A stretch of 64,000 nt of DNA, taken from the NCBI GenBank assembly GCA_945952065.1, contig CAMFGY010000006.1, positions 124,001 to 188,000 on the forward strand, written 5' to 3'. This DNA is from an uncultured Burkholderiales bacterium (GTDB lineage: Bacteria; Pseudomonadota; Gammaproteobacteria; Burkholderiales; Burkholderiaceae_C). The notes beneath the pieces were generated by a model, which had not been told where the DNA came from, made no database searches, and was given only the letters and a program-made list of their open reading frames with translations. Every line of letters begins with the position of its first letter. The stretch's first letter is position 1. A program made the position numbers and the translations under genes. This document shows positions 57,215 through 64,000 of this stretch, piece by piece.

Positions 57215-58183
57215 ATGAACGCATTGATTGACACCGCGACGACCCTTCCGTGTGAGGGCATGCAGACAAGCTCGCATTCATGCCTGCCTGGGGGGGAAGT
57301 GCTGCCGGGCGAGGCCGGCTGGCGCCATTTCTTGGGCATCGGGTGGCGCCAGCCTCATTACCAAGCCTTGCTGCAAACCTTGCCCAAACTCGGCTTTTTG
57401 GAAGTTCATTCTGAGAATTTTTTTGCCCAGGGTGGCGCGAGCCTGGCGGTGTTGCTGGCGGCGCGCGAGCACTACCCCATCAGCCTGCATGGTGTGGGTT
57501 TGTCCCTGGGGTCGGCATGCGGTCTTGATGCTTGGCACCTGGATCGTCTGGCCGAATTGGTCGAGCGGGTGGAGCCTGTGCGGGTATCGGATCACGCCAG
57601 CTTCGCGCGGGCAAGTGTTGGGGCACAGATGCAACACGCCAATGATCTTTTGCCCATCCCCTTCACCGAGGCCAGCTTGCGTTTGATGCTTGGCCATGTC
57701 CAACAGGTGCAAGATCGTTTGCGCCGCCCCTTGCTGATCGAAAACCTCAGCGCCTATGTGGGCTGGCAGGGCAACACCTTGTCAGAGCCTGAATTCTTCA
57801 ACCAGCTTTGCCAACAAAGCGGCTGCGGTTTGCTGCTCGATGTGAACAATCTTTTTGTCAACGCTCGGAATATGGGTGCGAGCAAGACGCAAGCCGTGGG
57901 GGACTGCTGTGCTTGGATCGACGCCCTGCGGCCCGGGCTGGTGGGCGAAATTCATTTGGCCGGTCATGCCGAACTACCGGGCATCGTCATTGATGACCAT
58001 GGCAGCCGCGTTCCACCCGAGGTCTGGCAGGTCTATGCCCATGCGCTCAGGCGATTCGGCCGCATTCCAAGTTTGATGGAGTGGGACAGCGCGCTTCCTG
58101 AGTTGTCCGTGCTCTTGGAAGAAGTCGACAAAGCTCAGGCCCTCATGGCCGCGTTGGAATGCACACAAGCCGGAGCGCGATGA
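57215..58183 (+). CDS. bufB: MNIO-family bufferin maturase (DUF692)
   Basis: A 322-residue TIM-barrel enzyme of the multinuclear non-haem iron oxidase family. Metal-ligand candidates appear in order: [20 protein letters not shown] (H92), [51 protein letters not shown] and LMEWDSALP. In relatives the iron cluster oxidises cysteines of the precursor. The ATG at 57215 follows CAGGA. It overlaps the next gene (bufC) by about four bases. Confidence 0.93.
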   Translation: MNALIDTATTLPCEGMQTSSHSCLPGGEVLPGEAGWRHFLGIGWRQPHYQALLQTLPKLGFLEVHSENFFAQGGASLAVLLAAREHYPISLHGVGLSLGSACGLDAWHLDRLAELVERVEPVRVSDHASFARASVGAQMQHANDLLPIPFTEASLRLMLGHVQQVQDRLRRPLLIENLSAYVGWQGNTLSEPEFFNQLCQQSGCGLLLDVNNLFVNARNMGASKTQAVGDCCAWIDALRPGLVGEIHLAGHAELPGIVIDDHGSRVPPEVWQVYAHALRRFGRIPSLMEWDSALPELSVLLEEVDKAQALMAALECTQAGAR

Positions 58184-59055
58184 TGAGTTTGCAGTCACAG
58201 CAAGAGGCCTTTGTGGCGGCATTGACGGCGCCGCAGGCCAGTGTCGCGCTTGCCGTCGAGTCCTTGCCGGGCTTGCAGGCCTTGCCGGGGCTGCGCAGAG
58301 TTATGGAGCCCAGTGCTGTGCTCGAGCTGGGCGACGTGGCTCCACAGCCCGCAGCGCACGCCGGCTTGCAACGAGGCTTGGCGGCCTACCGCGTGAATGC
58401 TCAAGCGCTGGCTGACAAGGCTTTGGCCTCTGTGTTCCCCTGTGTTCAGTCGCAGTTGGGGGGCGAAGCATTTGCTGCCATGGCTTGGCAGTTTTGGCGC
58501 CAGTTCCCGCCCAGTCAAGGGGACTTGGCCATGTGGGGAGCGCAACTCGCGCTCTTTTTCAGCCAGCAAGAAGACATGGACGACTGGCTTGTTGATCTTG
58601 CGCGGCTGGAGTGGTTGACGCATCAACTCGAGCGCGCGGCAGACAGGGCCGTGGATGCGGCATCCCTGCAAGGTTTGATCGAGCTTGAGCCTGCCCGTCT
58701 GGGCTTGCGCTTGGCGCCCGAGTTGCAACTGCTGCATGTCCAATGCCAAGCCTGGCAGCTTTGGTCGCAGCAGCAGTTGCAAACGAGCAGCGTCAGCGCC
58801 GCCGCCTCAGCCCCCGCAACCCTGAAGCCAAGCGTCTGCGTGTTGTTGTGGCGCAAGTCGTGGCAGGTTCAAGGGCGGTTTGTGGGCAGCGAGGAAGAAG
58901 CCTTTATTCAAGCTTTGCAAGCTGGCCTCAGTCTTGACGCCGCTTTGGCGGCAGCGGGCCCGGCTTTTGATTTTTCGATGTTTTTGCAAGGGGCCTTGCG
59001 AGGCGAGCTTTTGCAAGGTGCTTTTGATTTGACGCCAGCATCGGCCTCGGCCTGA
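58180..59055 (+). CDS. bufC: Bufferin partner protein (DUF2063)
   Basis: A 291-residue protein starting [18 protein letters not shown]. The N-terminal DUF2063 part ([40 protein letters not shown]) resembles the recognition partner that brings MNIO enzymes to their precursors; databases often label it a putative DNA-binding protein. The C-terminal half (about 185-291) is less conserved and ends FMFLQGAL-like. It is translationally coupled to bufB. Confidence 0.88.
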   Translation: MMSLQSQQEAFVAALTAPQASVALAVESLPGLQALPGLRRVMEPSAVLELGDVAPQPAAHAGLQRGLAAYRVNAQALADKALASVFPCVQSQLGGEAFAAMAWQFWRQFPPSQGDLAMWGAQLALFFSQQEDMDDWLVDLARLEWLTHQLERAADRAVDAASLQGLIELEPARLGLRLAPELQLLHVQCQAWQLWSQQQLQTSSVSAAASAPATLKPSVCVLLWRKSWQVQGRFVGSEEEAFIQALQAGLSLDAALAAAGPAFDFSMFLQGALRGELLQGAFDLTPASASA

Positions 59056-59117
59056 AGGCCTGAACGCCTTTGCACCGTTCCATGGCCCTGAGCGATGAGC
59101 TCAATGAAAGTTGAACC

Positions 59118-59615
59118 ATGAAAGACATTGCCCTTTATTTTGTGAGACTGTTCTCCGATCCCGGTGTCAGCGATGGCGCGATAGCCCGAAAGCCTTTGCC
59201 GCAAGGGCTGCTGCAGTGTTTGGCGCTGACTCAGTCGCTGAGCCTGCTGTTGGCGCGACTGTATGTGGCCCAGGTCTTCTTGCTCTCGGGTCTGACAAAA
59301 GTTCGTGACTGGCCCACAACCTTGGCATTGTTTCGGGATGAGTACCAAGTGCCATTGCTGCCACCAGAACTGGCGGCGTGGGCCGGCACTGCTGGGGAAT
59401 TGGGCTTGCCCGTGCTGTTGGCCTTGGGCTTGGGCGGGCGTTTTGCTGCGCTGGGCCTGTCGGTGGTCAATGCGGTGGCGGTGCTGAGTCTGAGCGATAT
59501 TGCGCCCGCAGCCTTGGCCGGCCACCAACTCTGGGCTGTCTTGCTCTTGCTTGTCGCGTTTTGGGGCGCCGGGCGCTTTTCCTTGGACGCCTGGCTTCGT
59601 CAGCGTTCAGCCTAA
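59118..59615 (+). CDS. DoxX-family membrane protein
   Basis: A 165-residue protein with four hydrophobic spans and the DoxX signature LARLYVAQVFLLSGLTKVRDW followed by GTAGELGLPVLLALGLGGRFAALGL. DoxX proteins often end bufferin operons and may handle redox equivalents or quinones at the membrane. It is 62 bases after bufC and on the same strand, and converges on tolA. Confidence 0.88.
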   Translation: MKDIALYFVRLFSDPGVSDGAIARKPLPQGLLQCLALTQSLSLLLARLYVAQVFLLSGLTKVRDWPTTLALFRDEYQVPLLPPELAAWAGTAGELGLPVLLALGLGGRFAALGLSVVNAVAVLSLSDIAPAALAGHQLWAVLLLLVAFWGAGRFSLDAWLRQRSA

Positions 59616-59661
59616 AGCTGCGTGACTCATAGCCCAGGCTTCAACCCGGCGCTTTTGATCA

Positions 59662-60588
59662 TCACAACGATTGCTCGCGTGGATCGAAGCTGAACACCAT
59701 CAGCGGCGGTACCCGGCCATCGGTATCACGCGGCAAGGTTTCGGTCTTGTCGATGGCGCGCAGCACGGCCTTGTCCCACTCGGCATCGCCGCTGCTTTTG
59801 AGCAGCTTGCGCGCAATGATGGCGCCGTCTGGGGCCACGCGAACCTCCACCTCGGCCACGGGGTTGCCCGTTGGCGTGCCGTTGTAGATGATGTTAGGAC
59901 GAATGCGCGCCATGATGCGGCCCGCATAACTGGCCGAAGGCCCAGAGCTCTTCAAGGCAGTTCCGGTGGCATTGGCACCACCGCTGGCGCCTGCCATGCC
60001 TTGGATGCGCTTGAGGTTTTCCTGCCGTTGTGCCTCGAGCTTGGCTTCGCGTCGGGCTTCGGCTTCCTTGGCTTCGCGTGCTTGCTTGAGCTTGTCCTGC
60101 TTTTCTTTCTCAAGCTTTTGCTGTTGTTCTAACTTGGCTTGCTTGAGCTTTTCTTCTTTTTCGCGCTCGAGTTTTTCCTTGGCGGCGATTTGCTTTTTGC
60201 GCTCGGCTTCTTCGGCCAAACGCTTGGCCTCTTGCTCGCGTTTGATTTTCTGTTCGCGGGCTTTGGCGATGGCGATTTCGGCATCGCGCTCGGCCTGCGC
60301 TTCCTCGGGTGGGGGCGCAGGTTTGAGCTGAGGCTTGACAGGCTCTGCTTCGGGTTCGGGCTCAGGTTCCGGAGGAATGAGCTCTTTGGGCGCAGCCGCC
60401 TGCGGTACGGCCGACCACAGCTCGGCTTCAAAGGCCGGTGGCGTTTTGGTGCGCCATTGCACACCGGCACTCAAGGCAGCCAACAAGGCGGCATGCGCAA
60501 TGACGGCGAACAGCAGCCCACGTCCCAGACCTTGGGTTTCTGGGGGCCGCAGAGGATCAGCGTTACGAAGGAAAAGCGTGGCTGCCAT
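59662..60588 (-). CDS. tolA: Envelope protein TolA
   Basis: A 308-residue protein. One N-terminal membrane span (GLLFAVIAHAALLAALSAGV) is followed by a Pro/Glu-rich stretch, a long Lys/Glu/Ala coiled coil (about 90-200) and a small C-terminal TonB-like domain (IMARIRPNIIYNGTPTGNPVAEVEVRVAPDGAI). It spans the periplasm to link TolQR energy to Pal and outer membrane constriction. It is shorter than E. coli TolA (421 residues). It is the last gene of the operon here; tolB and pal do not follow. Confidence 0.93.
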   Translation of the reverse strand: MAATLFLRNADPLRPPETQGLGRGLLFAVIAHAALLAALSAGVQWRTKTPPAFEAELWSAVPQAAAPKELIPPEPEPEPEAEPVKPQLKPAPPPEEAQAERDAEIAIAKAREQKIKREQEAKRLAEEAERKKQIAAKEKLEREKEEKLKQAKLEQQQKLEKEKQDKLKQAREAKEAEARREAKLEAQRQENLKRIQGMAGASGGANATGTALKSSGPSASYAGRIMARIRPNIIYNGTPTGNPVAEVEVRVAPDGAIIARKLLKSSGDAEWDKAVLRAIDKTETLPRDTDGRVPPLMVFSFDPREQSL

Positions 60589-60596
60589 CGAGTCGA

Positions 60597-61025
60597 TCAG
60601 CCACCACTGTTGCGAACGGCCAGACCCACGCGTTGCACGCCCGAGCTTTGCAAGATGTCCATCACCTTGACCACGGCCTCGTACTTGACGGCCTTGTCGG
60701 CCGAAATCACTACCGGCGTATTGGCCTGTCCGTCTTGGGCTTGTTTGACACGTTCCGCCAGTCGATTCAAGGCGACCGATTGAGGCTCGTCTTTGTCCAG
60801 TTTGAGCTTCAGCTTTTCATCGGCGCCCACGATGACATGGATCACGTGATCGGGCTGGGCGCGGCTCTTGCCCACGCTGGGCAGATCGACCAGACCGGTG
60901 GTGATCATGGGGGCGCTGACCATGAAGATGATCAACAGCACCAACATCACATCGATGAAGGGCACCATATTGATTTCATTGATGGTACGGCGGCGACGCG
61001 AGCCGCGAGCGCTGATGGCTGCCAT
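60597..61025 (-). CDS. tolR: TolR (ExbD-type) proton-channel subunit
   Basis: A 142-residue protein: a short basic start, one membrane span (INMVPFIDVMLVLLIIFMVSAPMI) carrying the conserved aspartate used in proton transfer, and a periplasmic domain ending with KAVKYEAVVKVMDILQSSGVQRVGL. With TolQ it uses the proton motive force to energise TolA. It starts 15 bases after tolQ and ends eight bases before tolA. Confidence 0.95.
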   Translation of the reverse strand: MAAISARGSRRRRTINEINMVPFIDVMLVLLIIFMVSAPMITTGLVDLPSVGKSRAQPDHVIHVIVGADEKLKLKLDKDEPQSVALNRLAERVKQAQDGQANTPVVISADKAVKYEAVVKVMDILQSSGVQRVGLAVRNSGG

Positions 61026-61040
61026 CTGCGAATCCCGAAA

Positions 61041-61742
61041 TCAGCGCACCGAGCCTGCAGCTTGGGCAGGCGGCTGGCTGGCATTGCGTTGCAAGATATT
61101 GGAGAACTCTTCGATGAAAGACTCCAAGGTGATGGCGCTGCGGTCGATTTGGCGAGCAAAGCGGTTGTAGGCCAGCACTGCCGGGATGGCGGCAAACAAG
61201 CCAATGGCGGTAGCGACCAAGGCTTCGGCAATGCCGGGGGCCACCGTGGCCAGGGTCACTTGCTGCACATTCGACAGGCCCACAAACGCATGCATGATGC
61301 CCCAGATGGTGCCGAACAGCCCCACATAGGGCGAGACCGAGCCCACCGAAGCCAAGAAGGACAGATTGCTTTCCATTGCATCGAGCTCGCGCTGGAAGCT
61401 GGCCCGCATGGCGCGACGCGCGCCGTCCAGCAATGCGCCAGCTTCGGTGACCCGTCGTTCACGCAGCTTCAAGAACTCACGCATGCCGGAGGCAAAAATG
61501 CGCTCCAGCGGTGCGCCGTTGGTCTTGGTCGCGACGCCGTTGTAGAGGTCGTTCAGGTTCTTGCCCGACCAGAACTCTTGCTCAAAGGCGTCGTTGCCGG
61601 TCTTGATGCGTGACAGCGCAATCAGCTTGCCAAAAATAACGCTCCAACTGGCCAGCGACACGGTCAGCAGGGCGCCAATCACCAACTGCACTGCCAGGCT
61701 GGCATGAGCGATCAAGGAAACAATGGATAAGTCTTGATTCAT
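61041..61742 (-). CDS. tolQ: TolQ (ExbB-type) proton-channel subunit
   Basis: A 233-residue protein with three membrane spans: near the N-terminus (LAVQLVIGALLTVSLASWSVIFG), and two after a cytoplasmic loop (SNLSFLASVGSVSPYVGLFGTIWGIMHAF and ALVATAIGLFAAIPAVLAYN). It forms the pentameric channel with TolR. The ATG at 61742 overlaps the ybgC stop by four bases; the frame is open upstream but that part is ybgC. Confidence 0.95.
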   Translation of the reverse strand: MNQDLSIVSLIAHASLAVQLVIGALLTVSLASWSVIFGKLIALSRIKTGNDAFEQEFWSGKNLNDLYNGVATKTNGAPLERIFASGMREFLKLRERRVTEAGALLDGARRAMRASFQRELDAMESNLSFLASVGSVSPYVGLFGTIWGIMHAFVGLSNVQQVTLATVAPGIAEALVATAIGLFAAIPAVLAYNRFARQIDRSAITLESFIEEFSNILQRNASQPPAQAAGSVR

Positions 61743-62191
61743 GAATCCGAACAGTCCTGGTTGATGGCTTCGATCAAAGCCGCGGGGATACGAGTGGGTT
61801 TGAGGTCGGCAGCAGGGGTTGACCCCAGGCTCGCCGAGCTGCTGACGCAGCCAATACGGATCTCGCCTTCGGCCAGCAGGCGCTGACCACAAAAAGCGCG
61901 TTGAAACAAAAGCATGCTGGCGCGTCCGAGCTCGCGGATTTCGACGCTGACGCGCAGCAAATCATCGAGCCGAGCGGGGCTCAGATAGCGCACCTGGGTG
62001 TGACTGACGACGAACATCACCCCTGTGTGCAAACGCATCGTCTCCTGGGAGAAACCCAGCGCCCGGAGCCATTCGGTGCGTGCGCGCTCGAAAAACTTCA
62101 GGTAATTGGCAAAGAACACCACGCCGCCAGCATCGGTGTCTTCCCAATAAACGCGCATCTCGCGCTCGAACGGAGCAGGCAGGCGGGTCAT
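61739..62191 (-). CDS. ybgC: Tol-Pal-associated acyl-CoA thioesterase YbgC
   Basis: A 150-residue hotdog-fold protein. YWEDTDAGGVVFFANYLKFFERARTEWL is the 4-hydroxybenzoyl-CoA-thioesterase-like signature with the catalytic Asp. It hydrolyses short acyl-CoAs and associates with the Tol system. Its start overlaps the aminotransferase stop and its stop overlaps the tolQ start, so it is translationally coupled on both sides. Confidence 0.93.
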   Translation of the reverse strand: MTRLPAPFEREMRVYWEDTDAGGVVFFANYLKFFERARTEWLRALGFSQETMRLHTGVMFVVSHTQVRYLSPARLDDLLRVSVEIRELGRASMLLFQRAFCGQRLLAEGEIRIGCVSSSASLGSTPAADLKPTRIPAALIEAINQDCSDS

Positions 62192-63375
62192 GCTTGGCGC
62201 AGGAACTGGCTCAGACGGGCGATGGTTTCTTCAAGATCGTCCATGCTGGAGGCAAAAGACAAACGCATCCAGCGTGGCGCGTCGGCCCGACCGAAGTCGC
62301 GTCCGGGCGTCAAAGCGAGCTGCGCCTTGTGCATCAACTCGAAGGCGAAATCCCAGCTGTTGTCTGAAAAGCGGGAGACATCCATCCAGGCATAGAAAGC
62401 ACCGTCGGGAACCACCGGCACATGCAGCCCCAGGGCTTGCAGTGCCGGGACCACATAGTCGCGGCGTTCGCGCAAGGCCTGACGGCGGCGTTCGTACTCT
62501 TGCAAGGACGCGGGCTCAAAACAGGCCAGGGCTGCGTGCTGCGCAAGGCTGGAGGGGCAAATGAAAAGGTTTTGGCTCAGCTTCTCTATGGGTGCCACCA
62601 AGTCCGGTGGCAAGACCATCCAGCCCAAACGCCAACCGGTCATGCCGAAGTATTTGGAAAAGCTATTGACTGAAATGACATCGGGCCCGAGCGCCAAGGC
62701 GCCGTGTTCGAAGCGTGGGTCGTAGCTCAGCCCCAGATAGATTTCATCGACCAGGGTGACGCCGCCTTTGGCGCGTACCGCTTCAACGATTGCACGCAGT
62801 ACTTCAGGCTCGATCGAGGTGCCGGTGGGGTTGCTGGGCGAGGCCAGCAAGACGCCGCGGGTCTTCGCCGTCCAGGCGGCTGTCACCTGGGCCGCGCTGG
62901 GCTGAAAACGTTGCTCCGGCCCACAAGGCAGCAAAACCGCAGTGGCGTCGGCCGCCGCGACAAAGTGGCGATTGCAGGGGTAGCAGGGGTCTGGCATCAG
63001 GACTTCGTCACCCCGCTCGAACAGGGCCAAACAGGCCAGTTGCAAAGCAGCGGAGGCACCGGCTGTGATGACGATGCGTTCTGGGCTGATGTCCAGCCCA
63101 AAGCGCTCGTCATACCAGGCCGACAGGGACTGGCGCAAGGCCAACAGCCCGAGGGCCGGGGTGTATTGGGTCAGGCCAGCATCGATGCAGGCTTTGGCGG
63201 CGGCCTGCACCGCTGGGGGCGCCCCCAAATCGGGTTCGCCGATGTTCAGGTAAATCATGCGCCGTCCACCTTGTGCGGGATCACACAAGGGGCCGCGGGC
63301 GATATCGGCCGCCGTTTTGGCGCACTCCATCACATAGAAAGGCTCGATATGCTCGAGCCGGCCCGCCAATTTCAT
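62188..63375 (-). CDS. Class I/II PLP-dependent aminotransferase
   Basis: A 395-residue fold-type I aminotransferase. [60 protein letters not shown] and the PLP lysine in [18 protein letters not shown] give the usual motif order. It resembles aspartate/alanine-type or AlaC/MalY-like enzymes; substrate cannot be fixed. It overlaps both nusB and ybgC by ATGA, in an order that recurs in betaproteobacteria. Confidence 0.9.
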   Translation of the reverse strand: MKLAGRLEHIEPFYVMECAKTAADIARGPLCDPAQGGRRMIYLNIGEPDLGAPPAVQAAAKACIDAGLTQYTPALGLLALRQSLSAWYDERFGLDISPERIVITAGASAALQLACLALFERGDEVLMPDPCYPCNRHFVAAADATAVLLPCGPEQRFQPSAAQVTAAWTAKTRGVLLASPSNPTGTSIEPEVLRAIVEAVRAKGGVTLVDEIYLGLSYDPRFEHGALALGPDVISVNSFSKYFGMTGWRLGWMVLPPDLVAPIEKLSQNLFICPSSLAQHAALACFEPASLQEYERRRQALRERRDYVVPALQALGLHVPVVPDGAFYAWMDVSRFSDNSWDFAFELMHKAQLALTPGRDFGRADAPRWMRLSFASSMDDLEETIARLSQFLRQA

Positions 63376-63896
63376 GGAGCTTTGCTGCTGCGCGCCGCTG
63401 CGATCTCGGTGGGGCGCAGATCATTGGCGGCGCGGTCCAGAACGCCATTGACATACTTGTGGCCGTCGGTGCCACCAAAAGCCTTGGCCAGTTCCACCGC
63501 TTCATTGATGGCCACGCGATAGGGAATGTCAATGCAATGCTTGAGCTCGTAGGCCCCAATCATCAGCACCGCATGTTCGATGGGTGACAGGTCGGTGGTC
63601 TTGCGGTCGACATGGCGAGCCAGCACCGCATCGAGGTCGGCGGCCTCCAGGATGCAGCCATTCAGCAAGGCGTCGAAATGGGCTTGATCGACCTTGCTGA
63701 AGTCGTCTTGCTCACGCATATGGCTGTCGATGGTGGCGACATCGTCACCGGTGATCAGCCATTGATAGAGGCCTTGCAATGCGGCTTCGCGGGAGCGACG
63801 GCGCGCCGACTTGGCCTGGCTGCGTTTGGCTGCGGGCTTGCCATTGGCCGTGGCTTTGGTCTTCGGGGTGGCCGGGGCGTTCTCGTTCGTGCTCAC
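63372..63896 (-). CDS. nusB: Transcription antitermination factor NusB
   Basis: A 174-residue protein with a basic N-terminal extension (about residues 1-30, Lys/Ala-rich) and the NusB core [61 protein letters not shown]. It acts with NusE in rRNA antitermination. It starts with GTG at 63896, overlapping the ribH stop codon (GTGA). Confidence 0.94.
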   Translation of the reverse strand: MSTNENAPATPKTKATANGKPAAKRSQAKSARRRSREAALQGLYQWLITGDDVATIDSHMREQDDFSKVDQAHFDALLNGCILEAADLDAVLARHVDRKTTDLSPIEHAVLMIGAYELKHCIDIPYRVAINEAVELAKAFGGTDGHKYVNGVLDRAANDLRPTEIAAARSSKAP

Positions 63897-64000
63897 TGCA
63901 GTTCTTCCATCAAATTGGCCATCTCGACCGCCACACGCGCCGCATCACGGCCTTTTTCCTCGGCACGCGCCCAGGCTTGTTCTTCGTTTTCCACCGTCAA
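63893..64000 (-). CDS. ribH: 6,7-dimethyl-8-ribityllumazine synthase, C-terminal end
   Basis: I translated the last 108 bases of the minus strand: the last 35 residues read [22 protein letters not shown] and MANLMEELQ before TGA. This is the conserved C-terminus of RibH (TVENxEQA, KGxDAAxxAxEM). The rest lies beyond the window. It joins two pyrimidine/butanone precursors in riboflavin synthesis. It precedes nusB, as is usual in proteobacteria. Confidence 0.88.
   Translation of the reverse strand: MTVENEEQAWARAEEKGRDAARVAVEMANLMEELQ

Overview
The window reads as a stretch of chromosome from a betaproteobacterium, most likely Burkholderiales of the Sphaerotilaceae/Comamonadaceae type (Roseateles, Inhella, Rubrivivax relatives). 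This rests on protein character, on housekeeping gene order (rimP-nusA-infB-rbfA-truB-typA; ribH-nusB-aminotransferase-ybgC-tolQRA) and on an exosortase-A-associated polysaccharide locus. Coding density is high. No insertion sequence, prophage, CRISPR array or rRNA operon was seen. Genus level is inference.

Region 1 (1 to about 16 kb) is a surface-polysaccharide locus. On the minus strand are a family 2 glycosyltransferase (cut by the window edge), a Wzx-like flippase and a secreted TPR protein. On the plus strand are an acyl carrier protein, the two exosortase-A-associated alpha/beta hydrolase-like proteins, a GNAT-like protein and a family 4 glycosyltransferase. A second acyl carrier protein lies on the minus strand, followed by an AMP-forming acyl ligase, a PLP-dependent decarboxylase, a fused E1 and an E2 of a 2-oxoacid dehydrogenase-like complex, and an ArnT-like membrane glycosyltransferase. 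Together they look like a dedicated pathway that makes, activates and carries an acyl or aminoacyl group for a polysaccharide. No exosortase and no PEP-CTERM substrate lies inside the window.

Region 2 (16 to 22 kb) holds a MipA/OmpV-like outer membrane protein, tRNA-Ser(GGA) with a bidirectional terminator, a paraslipin/NfeD pair, a large PLP-dependent basic amino acid decarboxylase and fabI. Region 3 (22 to 31 kb) is the translation operon rimP-nusA-infB-rbfA-truB-typA, preceded by a good sigma-70 promoter and a leader ending in a terminator-like hairpin. Region 4 (31 to 41 kb) holds a DMT transporter overlapping an enoyl-CoA hydratase-family gene, fhs, a GAF-PAS-GGDEF-EAL protein, dusA, ogt and a DEAD-box helicase.

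Region 5 (41 to 47 kb, minus strand) is a minor-pilin operon: pilE-like, fimT, pilV, pilW and a 621-residue PilX-like protein with a long repetitive, beta-helix-like body. A PAS-containing chemotaxis receptor lies upstream. Region 6 (47 to 56 kb) has sulfite dehydrogenase sorAB, xthA, a DMT transporter, an AcoR-like regulator that lacks its AAA+ domain, an orphan GspE/PilB-type ATPase with a MshEN-like N-terminus, and pcp.

Region 7 (56 to 59.6 kb) is a bufferin-type RiPP metallophore locus. An ECF sigma factor and zinc-finger anti-sigma factor are divergent from bufA (DUF2282), bufB (DUF692/MNIO), bufC (DUF2063) and a DoxX protein, with a perfect dyad in the shared promoter region. Region 8 (59.6 kb to the end) is a tightly overlapping minus-strand operon ribH-nusB-aminotransferase-ybgC-tolQ-tolR-tolA that stops before tolB and pal.
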